The notes under the pieces are model-generated. The model did not search any database. It was given only the letters and a program-made list of their open reading frames with translations, and had not been told where the DNA came from. A stretch of DNA of 5,229 nucleotides from Candidatus Omnitrophota bacterium (GTDB lineage: Bacteria; Omnitrophota; Gorgyraeia; Zapsychrales; Fredricksoniimonadaceae), in the NCBI GenBank assembly GCA_017987425.1, contig JAGNTT010000136.1, forward strand, positions 1 through 5,229. Direction: 5' to 3'. How positions within the stretch are numbered: the first letter of the stretch is position 1; each line of letters begins with the position of its first letter. Below are positions 1 to 5,229 of the stretch, one piece after another. The position numbers were made by a program, and so were the translations under genes.

Positions 1-1259
1 TTCATAGTGTGCATTCCGCGCGCGCCGAGTTCGTTAAGCGCGTGCGCACGCACGATAAGCTCATCGATGATGTCGCGCGGCAGAAGCCCTGACTGCGCCG
101 CGAGCCTGTCGCGGTAAACCGTACTGGGCGAAACCATCTGCAGAACCTGACGGTCGTAATTATATTTAAACGTGGGTGACAAAAGAATTTTCGACTGCTC
201 CATCCCCCCGGTCTCACTGATCTCATCGACGATACGGAACACGCGTTCACCGACGTGATAACGCTTAAGAACGACAAATACGTCGATCAGATTCACAAGG
301 ATTTCCGGAATGTTCATCGGTTCGTTTTGAAGACGGATGATGGCTTCACGGGCGGTCAGCGCATGGATCGTGCACATGCAGTACTTTCCGATGTTGGCGG
401 CGGTGATCATGTCACGCGCCTCTTCCCCGCGGACTTCTCCGATGATGACGCGTTCAGGACGCATGCGCAGACTGTTCTTGACCAAATCCGCCAGACTCAA
501 TGTCTCATCACTTTCCAGACGGGAACAGCTTTCATCCAAAAAGGTATTCAGCTCAAGCGTGTCTTCGATAATGACCATGCGGTCGGCCACAGGAACAAAG
601 CTCAGCAACGCATTGAGCAAAGTGGTTTTTCCGGTACCCGGCCCGCCGGCAATGATGATGTTGGCAGGACGGATGGAAAGCCCTTCAAGATAAAGCCACA
701 ATTGCGACGCCGCTTCGATCGAAAGACTGCCGCGTTTAATCAGATCCACGACACTGATCGGGTCGACCTTCGCTTTCGTAATACACAGCTGCGGACCGAA
801 AGGCGCTTTGATGATATTGACGCGTCCCGCCAGGTTGGGCAATTCAAGATTGATGATCTTGTCGAAATCACGTCGTCCGGCAAAAACAAGAAGTTTTTGG
901 ATAAAATGATCAAGTTCCTTTCGGGTATTAAATTGCCTTCCCGTCGAAATAAACCCTTCCTGAGCGTGATGGATATAAATGGGCTTAAGGCCGTTGATGA
1001 TGATGTCCTCGACATTGATGTCGGAAAGCATCTCTTCAATGACGCCGTACGAAAAAAAACTGGCCGCAAAATACTGTTTTTGGGTGATGGTCGGAAAATC
1101 AGCGGCAAAACCGTGGGTGTCGTGCTTGAGAAACTCTTCGAGGTAGTGCAGGACGATGGCCTCGCGCTCATCCTGAGGCTGAAGAAGCTCAAGCTTTCCT
1201 TTGAGCGATGGAACAAGCAAAGATTCGAGTTCAAATACCCGGTTGGGGGTCATAGACAT
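1..1259 (-). CDS. CpaF/TadA-class pilus or secretion ATPase, 3'-truncated at window edge
   Basis: Hexameric cytoplasmic motor ATPase of the type II/IV secretion family (PF00437), which powers assembly of a Tad/Flp or archaeal-type pilus at the inner membrane. I read 419 codons; the gene continues past the left edge without a stop. The N-terminal domain (about 60-190) has the CpaF-like stretch IEEMLSDINVEDIIINGLKP and the basic stretch ITKAKVDPISVVDLI. Walker A is GGPGTGKTT (205-213, Lys211). The Asp box is IIEDTLELN. The Walker B region is RVIIGEVRGEE (270-280, Glu275), and the His box is CTIHA (His299). The C-terminal 45 residues look like the helical tail of archaeal pilus/archaellum ATPases, so perhaps only a few tens of residues are missing. 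ATG at 1259 is preferred over ATG at 1253 because AAAGG lies 9 bases upstream. Family membership is secure; the exact machine is inferred. Pilin, TadB/C-like membrane proteins or a prepilin peptidase would be expected further left. Confidence 0.93.
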   Translation of the reverse strand, partial: MSMTPNRVFELESLLVPSLKGKLELLQPQDEREAIVLHYLEEFLKHDTHGFAADFPTITQKQYFAASFFSYGVIEEMLSDINVEDIIINGLKPIYIHHAQEGFISTGRQFNTRKELDHFIQKLLVFAGRRDFDKIINLELPNLAGRVNIIKAPFGPQLCITKAKVDPISVVDLIKRGSLSIEAASQLWLYLEGLSIRPANIIIAGGPGTGKTTLLNALLSFVPVADRMVIIEDTLELNTFLDESCSRLESDETLSLADLVKNSLRMRPERVIIGEVRGEEARDMITAANIGKYCMCTIHALTAREAIIRLQNEPMNIPEILVNLIDVFVVLKRYHVGERVFRIVDEISETGGMEQSKILLSPTFKYNYDRQVLQMVSPSTVYRDRLAAQSGLLPRDIIDELIVRAHALNELGARGMHTM

Positions 1260-1268
1260 AAAGAAATA

Positions 1269-1273
1269 CCTTT
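1269..1273 (-). promoter_or_regulatory. Ribosome binding site of the pilus ATPase
   Basis: AAAGG followed by a 9-base spacer to ATG at 1259. The in-frame ATG two codons later (1253) would have a 15-base spacer, so the first ATG is the likelier start. Confidence 0.55.
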
Positions 1274-1296
1274 ATTTATCTGACAAAAGCACGATT

Positions 1297-1325
1297 AATC
1301 TAACATTGATTCATATGCTTGTAAA
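1297..1325 (-). promoter_or_regulatory. Candidate sigma-70 promoter for the pilus ATPase
   Basis: On the minus strand TTTACA (1325-1320, 5 of 6 match to TTGACA) is separated by exactly 17 bases from TAGATT (1302-1297, 4 of 6 match to TATAAT). Transcription would start near 1290, giving a leader of about 30 bases that contains the ribosome binding site. It lies in the 97-base gap after the M16 gene and would give the ATPase its own transcript. Consensus matching only. Confidence 0.4.
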
Positions 1326-1353
1326 TAACAAACTCGCCTCATTTCGAGGAGAA
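1326..1353 (-). terminator. Weak candidate terminator after the M16 peptidase gene
   Basis: Just after the M16 stop codon, CCTC (1349-1346) pairs with GAGG (1340-1337) around a 5-base loop. After one mismatch the stem is extended by two pairs and a wobble, and the run TTTGTTATTT follows. The stem is short and the T tract interrupted, so termination may be partial or absent, and read-through into the ATPase gene is possible. Confidence 0.3.
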
Positions 1354-1356
1354 ATT

Positions 1357-3963
1357 TCATTTTCCATCCGTTTTCCGGGGACGGACCACGACGACAGATG
1401 CCTGCGCCGGATTGAAATACTTCTTGGCGATCCGCTGAACATCCTCCGCAGTCACCTTGTCGATCCGTGCGTCAAAATTCTTATATTCGTTGTGGCTGAA
1501 TCCGTAAAGCACGTCGAGCGCCGTAACCGTTGAAAGACTTTTCATCGTTTGAAGGCTCATGGCAAACTCGCCCTTCATATTTACCTTGGTAGCGGCAAGC
1601 TCCTGGGCCCCGACCGGCACATCGACAAGGGCCTGAATTTCCTTTAACACAACATCCTTCACTTGATCGGCCTTGGCATCGTTCGTCAACACGTAAAACG
1701 TGATCAATCCCGCATCCAACGACGGAGAATAACTGGCGCCGAGGGTGTAAGCCCCTCCCAACTCTTCACGGATCTTAACGAACAACCGGCCGCTTAAAGA
1801 ACCTCCCATCACCGATGAAATCACATCCATGCCGTCGCGGTCCGCATCATACAAGTCCGGCGCGCGAAACCCCACCAGAACGGCAGCCTGCTCCTTCGGC
1901 ATGGGTATTGTTTTTTCTTTCCGTTCCTTGGGAGGATCTTCACGGAATTCAGACAATGAAACCGACCGCCTGGAAAGAGCGCCGAATCTTTTCTTCAATT
2001 CCTTGAGCGCAGCGGCACTGTCAATATCCCCGAACAGACTGACGACCATATGATCAGGCGTCATAAATTTTTTGTAATGCTCCGCCACCTGCTGACGGGT
2101 CACGCGCTTAACACCATCGACGGTCCCGGCAATGTCCAACTTAAAAGGATGAACAGAAAACATCATCTTTCGCAGTTCTTTCATACCTACCTGGATCAGA
2201 CTGTCTTCGCTCTCGATCAAAGTGGCGATGTTGAGATTCTGCTGATTCTTGAAATCATCCGGCGCAAACTTCGGGTCCTTGACGAACGCTTCCACCAAAT
2301 CCAGAGCAAAAGCCGTATCCTGGGACAAAAAATTAAGATTAAGATTAAGTGAGCTGAAACCTCCGGAAGAACTGAGTGAAGCGCCCCTTTCCTCGACCAT
2401 CCGGGAAATGTCCTTAGAATTCCACTTGCCGGCCGCGGACGACCATAAATCAGCGGTGAGCTGATTCAACCCGTTATAACCATCTGGTTCTTCGCGCGAC
2501 CCTGCCCGGAAGGTGATGTATATTGATGCGATCTCAAGCGTATGATCTTCCTTGACTAAAACCGTAAGACCGTTGGGGAGAACTTCCTTAATGATTTCAG
2601 AGTCGCCGGTCTCTTTTTCGCCGCCTGCGGATGATTTCTTTTCCGCAACAGGTTTAAGGACGACCAGAGTGCTCGCATCATCGATCAAATACTTTTGCGC
2701 AACGCGCTGGATATCCTTGGGAGTAAGTTTGCGGATGTGTTCGAGATATTTGCGGTCAAAATCATAATCTCCCGACATCGCTTCGTTAACGGCGTTGTTA
2801 TACGCAACCGAGGATGTTACCTGCCGCCCGAAAATGAGTGAACTCATGACCTGATGACGGGCCTTCTCCAATTCATCAGGCCGCACACCGTTTTTCTTAA
2901 TGTCATCGATATTTTCGTGAACAGCCTTCAGGATTTTTTCTATGTCACCCTGTTCAAATTCCGCGCCGATGTGAAACGTCCCCGCATCCAGAGGCGTATA
3001 ATTGAATGTCCCTATGCCCGTGACAAGCTGCTTGTTCTTTAAAACATCCTGATAAAGCCGGGAACTGTCGCCGTGCCCGAGGATCATCGCCAGAACATCC
3101 AGCGCGTACATGTCGGAATTAAAAAGGCTCACCCCGCGGTATGTTAATGAGAAACGCGTGATCTTGCTTGGATATTCCTGTTCGATACGGCGGGGATTGA
3201 TCTGTTCCTGCTCTTGCGGAACATGCCGGTCGGGATAGGGTTTTTGCGGAATGTCTTTAAATGTTTGCGTGGCGAGCGCGATCACATCTTCATCTTTCAC
3301 ACTGCCGGCCACGGAAACGACCATATTATTAGGAATGTAATGCGTCTGGTAATAATCCACCAATTGTTTCTGGGTGATCTGACCGAACAGAGGCACATAA
3401 CCGATGATGGGATGCCGGTACGGATGCTGCAGATATACGGCACGGCCGACGAGATCTCCCAGTTTGCGTTCCGGGCGGTCGTTGATCATCCTCATTTCGC
3501 CGAAAATCACATCGCGTTCGCGGCCCACCTCCGCCGGATCGAACACCGAATTTAAAACCATGTCGGAGACGATATCAAACCCTTGCGCGAACGACGCTTT
3601 GGGAACATCGAGCGTATACATCGTGTAATCATAACTGGTGGATGCGTTGATGGTCCCGCCGATCGATTTGACTTCGTTCGGAATGGCCCCGACCGCGCGC
3701 TTTTTCGTTCCCTTAAAAAGCATATGTTCGACAAAATGTGAAATGCCAGTTCCGAGATAAGGGCCTTCATTGGCCGAACCTGTTTTGATCAGAATATAAA
3801 TGGAGACGACGGGACTGCGGGGCATTTCCTGGACAAGAACGACAAGCCCATTGTCCAGCGTGTGCCGGCGGACAACGGGTTCGGCAGCCTGGGACGGTGA
3901 CGTGATGATACTCGCGATAAAAACCAGTATTAAAACTTTTAAAAAAAATGTTTTAAATCTCAC
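1357..3963 (-). CDS. Exported M16 family zinc peptidase, fused active and inactive halves
   Basis: Zinc-dependent endopeptidase of the M16 (insulinase/processing peptidase) family, 868 residues, probably periplasmic or cell-surface. Residues 1-26 form a Sec signal peptide: basic RFK, a hydrophobic core at about 6-20, then SPSQA before AE. There is no lipobox cysteine; I see no cysteine anywhere in the protein. The N-half (about 30-440) carries the inverted zinc motif HFVEH (76-80) and downstream Glu156 in FGEMR, so it should be catalytic. A hydrophilic linker (about 440-456) leads to a second M16 unit (about 457-860). There the zinc motif aligns with QLTAD (501-505) and is lost, but the conserved REELGGAYTLGASY (732-745) is kept. 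In heterodimeric M16B enzymes the inactive partner supplies that Arg/Tyr-type substrate site. The length fits two ~430-residue units. The start is GTG, preceded by GAGGA (3979-3975) with an 11-base spacer, and it overlaps the upstream gene by 11 bases, which suggests translational coupling. The substrate is unknown. Confidence 0.95.
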   Translation of the reverse strand: MRFKTFFLKVLILVFIASIITSPSQAAEPVVRRHTLDNGLVVLVQEMPRSPVVSIYILIKTGSANEGPYLGTGISHFVEHMLFKGTKKRAVGAIPNEVKSIGGTINASTSYDYTMYTLDVPKASFAQGFDIVSDMVLNSVFDPAEVGRERDVIFGEMRMINDRPERKLGDLVGRAVYLQHPYRHPIIGYVPLFGQITQKQLVDYYQTHYIPNNMVVSVAGSVKDEDVIALATQTFKDIPQKPYPDRHVPQEQEQINPRRIEQEYPSKITRFSLTYRGVSLFNSDMYALDVLAMILGHGDSSRLYQDVLKNKQLVTGIGTFNYTPLDAGTFHIGAEFEQGDIEKILKAVHENIDDIKKNGVRPDELEKARHQVMSSLIFGRQVTSSVAYNNAVNEAMSGDYDFDRKYLEHIRKLTPKDIQRVAQKYLIDDASTLVVLKPVAEKKSSAGGEKETGDSEIIKEVLPNGLTVLVKEDHTLEIASIYITFRAGSREEPDGYNGLNQLTADLWSSAAGKWNSKDISRMVEERGASLSSSGGFSSLNLNLNFLSQDTAFALDLVEAFVKDPKFAPDDFKNQQNLNIATLIESEDSLIQVGMKELRKMMFSVHPFKLDIAGTVDGVKRVTRQQVAEHYKKFMTPDHMVVSLFGDIDSAAALKELKKRFGALSRRSVSLSEFREDPPKERKEKTIPMPKEQAAVLVGFRAPDLYDADRDGMDVISSVMGGSLSGRLFVKIREELGGAYTLGASYSPSLDAGLITFYVLTNDAKADQVKDVVLKEIQALVDVPVGAQELAATKVNMKGEFAMSLQTMKSLSTVTALDVLYGFSHNEYKNFDARIDKVTAEDVQRIAKKYFNPAQASVVVVRPRKTDGK
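2332..2349 (-). repeat. Three perfect tandem hexamers inside the M16 gene
   Basis: ATTAAG on the plus strand occurs three times in a row; on the coding strand this reads CTT AAT three times, giving LNLNLN (residues 539-544) in a beta-strand-like part of the inactive half. Slippage by one unit would stay in frame, adding or removing two residues. It may simply reflect alternating-strand codon choice. Confidence 0.6.
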
Positions 3964-4486
3964 GTTTTTTATAGTCCTCGATCAGTCTGCGGATGTCCAC
4001 TTCCGTGTTGCGGGCGATCTGCGAGCAAATAAAAATCATAAGCGAAAACTGCCAGACATCTTCCGGCCCGACCACCAGCCCGCTGGTGACGTTTTCTTTT
4101 TGCTGAAGCTCTTTCAAAAAATGCTTAACGGCTTTATCCAAATTTCCTTCAAAGACGTTAAGCTGAGACGTCCTGTTATCATACTTCATTGAGGGAAGCT
4201 GCACACCGCGGATGAGCAGAAAATTGATCATCGATTCCTGGTCAAAGGCCTGACCGGGGTCAAATTCAAAACCTTCAAACTGAGGAATATTGGGCGGAAG
4301 GATCAGGGACGGACGGTCGACAGTCACCTCGCCGCGGCGCACCACGGTGTCACCCTCATTGACGCTGGACTCCGACAACAGAATATACGGAACCTGCGTA
4401 GCCTGAAAGGTCTGCAGCGCGGACACCCGCGAACGGACAACCTCCGTCTGTCTTAAAGCCCTGCTCCATGCTTCCTGAATATCCAT
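3953..4486 (-). CDS. Uncharacterised soluble 177-residue protein, coupled to M16 peptidase
   Basis: I do not recognise a named family. The protein has no signal peptide and no convincing membrane segment; its most hydrophobic stretch is FSLMIFICSQIA (147-158), too short and probably a buried helix. The N-terminus (about 1-32) looks helical. A middle part (about 33-75) looks like beta strand, with EGDTVVRRGEV and the proline-rich LILPPNIPQFEGFEF. Later parts include LLIRGVQLPSMKYDN, a charged helix around 115-131, the glycine-containing GLVVGPEDVWQF (136-147) and a basic/acidic C-terminal helix ending DYKKREI. GPEDVWQF looks like a motif that could be conserved. ATG at 4486 is preferred over TTG at 4492: AAGGAG sits 7 bases before the ATG but only 1 base before the TTG. 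The gene has its own promoter and a terminator upstream. Its last 11 bases overlap the start of the M16 gene, so the two proteins are probably made together. Its role is unknown. Confidence 0.88.
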   Translation of the reverse strand: MDIQEAWSRALRQTEVVRSRVSALQTFQATQVPYILLSESSVNEGDTVVRRGEVTVDRPSLILPPNIPQFEGFEFDPGQAFDQESMINFLLIRGVQLPSMKYDNRTSQLNVFEGNLDKAVKHFLKELQQKENVTSGLVVGPEDVWQFSLMIFICSQIARNTEVDIRRLIEDYKKREI

Positions 4487-4493
4487 CGTCAAA

Positions 4494-4499
4494 CTCCTT
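4494..4499 (-). promoter_or_regulatory. Ribosome binding site that fixes the start of the 177-residue gene
   Basis: A perfect AAGGAG lies 7 bases upstream of ATG at 4486. The alternative TTG two codons earlier would leave only one base of spacing, which rules it out in practice. Confidence 0.8.
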
Positions 4500-4508
4500 A
4501 GCGTCGAA

Positions 4509-4519
4509 TAACGGCGTTA
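4509..4519. repeat. Short palindrome at the expected transcription start
   Basis: TAACG-G-CGTTA, an 11-base inverted repeat with a single central base. It abuts the -10 element of the promoter of the 177-residue gene and covers the predicted start point, where an operator could sit. Five-base arms are short enough to occur by chance, so a regulator site is only a possibility. Confidence 0.3.
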
Positions 4520-4527
4520 CTATATCA
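4519..4527 (-). promoter_or_regulatory. Extended -10 promoter of the 177-residue gene and M16 peptidase
   Basis: The minus strand reads TGATATAGT, matching the extended -10 form TGnTATAAT at all but one position. No good -35 element sits 16-18 bases upstream, which is typical of extended -10 promoters. The transcript would start near 4512 with a leader of about 26 bases that includes the AAGGAG site. The promoter follows a strong terminator, which supports independent transcription of this gene pair. Confidence 0.5.
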
Positions 4528-4547
4528 TATTCCCCTGAGGCTTTAAC

Positions 4548-4577
4548 AAAAAATCCCGCAAAATAAACCGGGATTTT
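4548..4577 (-). terminator. Rho-independent terminator of the gmhB-like gene
   Basis: AAAATCCCG (4577-4569 on the minus strand) pairs perfectly over 9 bases with CGGGATTTT (4558-4550) around a 10-base loop. The T run continues to 4548, giving six T in a row, then GTT. The stem begins inside the TAA stop codon of the phosphatase gene. On the plus strand the same hairpin is followed by AACCC rather than T, so it works best in the minus direction. Confidence 0.85.
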
Positions 4578-5148
4578 AACCCTTCAATATTGGCAGACAG
4601 CATATCTGCTCTGCGGCTTCTATCAGATCTTTGACAATGATTTCTGGATCGCGAAACGGACTCTTCTGCCACATTCCTTCGTGCTGTTCATCGACAAGGA
4701 TCGACCGCAGACCCGTCCTGTTTCCCGCCTCAACATCATCAAGAGTGTCACCGATCATCCATGAGGAGGAGACATCGACATCATGATCCTTGATCGCCTG
4801 AAGAATCATACCCGGCTTCGGTTTCCGGCATGAACATTCAAAAGAATATTCCGGCACGATCCCGCCCGAATGATGAGGACAGTAGTAAACGCCTTCTAAT
4901 TTGCCGCCGCACAGGCCGACCAGCAGTTCGAGTTTTTGCGTGACCCCGGTTAAGGCCTCTTCTGCGAACCTGCCGAAGGCGACGCCCGACTGATTCGAGA
5001 CAACGATAAACGTAAATCCGCGTTCTGCCAGTAGCCCGATCGCCTGGCTGGCGCCCGGTGTCAGACTCATGCGGTAAGGCTCGACATTATACGGGATGCT
5101 GCGGATCAGCGTCCCGTCCATATCCAAGAAGATGACTGGTTTCGGCAT
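4576..5148 (-). CDS. gmhB: D,D-heptose 1,7-bisphosphate 7-phosphatase (GmhB-like HAD)
   Basis: Cytoplasmic HAD-superfamily (subclass IIIA) phosphatase that removes the 7-phosphate of D-glycero-D-manno-heptose 1,7-bisphosphate, a step towards ADP-heptose for the lipopolysaccharide inner core or GDP-heptose for surface glycans. Its 190 residues match the family length (E. coli GmhB is 191). Motif I is FLDMDGTL, with nucleophile Asp9 and general acid Asp11. Motif II is VSNQSGVAFGRF (Ser51). The zinc loop has Cys90, His92, Cys105 and Cys107 in YYCPHH...CSCRKPKPGM, and motif III is Lys109. Motif IV is IGDTLDDVEAG (Asp134). The zinc ligands sit at the same spacing as in E. coli. The usual DRDGT is DMDGT here, and QICCLPILKG forms the C-terminal end. 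ATG at 5148 is chosen over TTG at 5178 because GGAGG lies 10 bases before the ATG and motif I then starts near residue 7, as is normal; an in-frame TAA precedes the TTG. Alpha or beta anomer preference cannot be read from the sequence, and histidinol-phosphatase-like activity is a less likely alternative. Confidence 0.9.
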   Translation of the reverse strand: MPKPVIFLDMDGTLIRSIPYNVEPYRMSLTPGASQAIGLLAERGFTFIVVSNQSGVAFGRFAEEALTGVTQKLELLVGLCGGKLEGVYYCPHHSGGIVPEYSFECSCRKPKPGMILQAIKDHDVDVSSSWMIGDTLDDVEAGNRTGLRSILVDEQHEGMWQKSPFRDPEIIVKDLIEAAEQICCLPILKG

Positions 5149-5158
5149 GATTGCTTTT

Positions 5159-5163
5159 CCTCC
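5159..5163 (-). promoter_or_regulatory. Ribosome binding site that fixes the gmhB-like start
   Basis: GGAGG lies 10 bases upstream of ATG at 5148. The longer reading from TTG at 5178 would place this site inside the coding region and add ten residues not seen in the family. Confidence 0.7.
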
Positions 5164-5177
5164 CGTTACGATCACCA

Positions 5178-5206
5178 ATTATCTCGGCGATGATTAATTA
5201 ATTGAA
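5178..5206 (-). promoter_or_regulatory. Weak candidate promoter for the gmhB-like gene
   Basis: GATAAT (5183-5178, 5 of 6 match to TATAAT) lies 17 bases downstream of TTCAAT (5206-5201), a poor -35 element. A start near 5171 would leave a leader of about 23 bases. The gene may instead be transcribed from further upstream. Confidence 0.22.
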
Positions 5207-5229
5207 GTTTTGGGCAGACGGGCGATGGC
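5194..5229 (-). CDS. Possible last codons of an upstream gene
   Basis: From the right edge one minus-strand frame reads AIARLPKTSIN and stops at TAA (5196-5194), 45 bases before the phosphatase start. If real, it is the C-terminus of a neighbouring co-oriented gene, perhaps another sugar-nucleotide enzyme. The other two frames also stay open for 9-18 codons and then stop, so the choice is uncertain and no product can be named. Confidence 0.25.
   Translation of the reverse strand, partial: AIARLPKTSIN

Noticed and set aside
2..277. A 91-codon minus-strand open frame at the left edge
   Set aside because: Another out-of-frame shadow of the ATPase's C-terminal part, Ser/Arg-rich with no recognisable motif.
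740..1234. A 164-codon minus-strand open frame inside the ATPase region
   Set aside because: It is out of frame with the ATPase and its product is a Ser/Arg-rich low-complexity sequence, typical of a frame-shifted shadow.
255..1283. A 342-codon plus-strand open frame opposite the ATPase gene
   Set aside because: It lies antisense to a gene with intact Walker A, Walker B and His boxes. Its translation is rich in Arg, Lys, Asp and Gln with no domain-like pattern. It is a shadow of the minus-strand coding sequence.
3214..3770. Several 70-113 codon open frames opposite or within the start of the M16 gene
   Set aside because: All overlap the catalytic half of the peptidase, show no domain pattern and have no convincing ribosome site.
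4490..4492. TTG as start of the 177-residue gene
   Set aside because: Only one base separates it from AAGGAG; ATG at 4486 has ideal spacing.
5176..5178. TTG as start of the gmhB-like gene
   Set aside because: It would bury the GGAGG site in the coding sequence and add ten residues before the family's normal N-terminus.
5193..5202. Palindrome ATTAATTAAT upstream of the gmhB-like gene
   Set aside because: It is a simple AT repeat, automatically self-complementary and overlapping a possible stop codon; there is no further sign of a regulator site.
1..5229. Search for CRISPR repeats, tRNA/rRNA, IS ends, phage genes or toxin-antitoxin pairs
   Set aside because: No spaced direct repeats, RNA-gene signatures, transposase motifs or terminal inverted repeats were seen. 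The window reads as stable core-like chromosome rather than an accessory system.

Overview
The window looks like ordinary bacterial chromosome from a diderm (outer-membrane) organism. All four genes I can support lie on the minus strand, so transcription runs from high to low coordinates. The diderm inference rests on a GmhB-type heptose-bisphosphate phosphatase, which belongs to lipopolysaccharide inner-core heptose synthesis, and on a signal-peptide-bearing M16 peptidase. The style of the M16 protein, the archaeal-like pilus ATPase and the unfamiliar 177-residue protein would suit a little-cultured lineage such as Omnitrophota or another PVC/Elusimicrobia-like group. That placement is an impression, not something the sequence proves.

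Layout in transcription order: (1) 5149-5229, a short upstream region with a possible last dozen codons of a preceding gene and a weak promoter. (2) 4576-5148, a GmhB-like HAD phosphatase of 190 residues with all catalytic and zinc residues intact. It is closed by a rho-independent terminator whose stem begins in the stop codon. (3) 4487-4549, an intergenic stretch with an extended -10 promoter and a small palindrome. (4) 3953-4486, an unrecognised soluble 177-residue protein. (5) 1357-3963, an exported M16 zinc peptidase of 868 residues that starts on GTG and overlaps gene 4 by 11 bases, so the two are probably translationally coupled. (6) 1260-1356, a short intergenic stretch with a weak hairpin and a sigma-70-like promoter. 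(7) 1-1259, a CpaF/TadA-class (type II/IV secretion, Tad or archaeal-type pilus) ATPase that runs off the left edge. It has no stop codon in the window and was read directly from the minus strand.

The regulatory signals split the region into three transcription units: gmhB-like; 177-residue gene plus M16 peptidase; and the pilus/secretion ATPase. All three fit envelope biology (surface sugar, exported proteolysis, pilus assembly). I see no common pathway linking them, and no RNA gene, mobile element, CRISPR array or phage feature. The points most worth following are the archaeal-like C-terminal region of the ATPase and the coupled pair of unknown protein and cysteine-free M16 peptidase.
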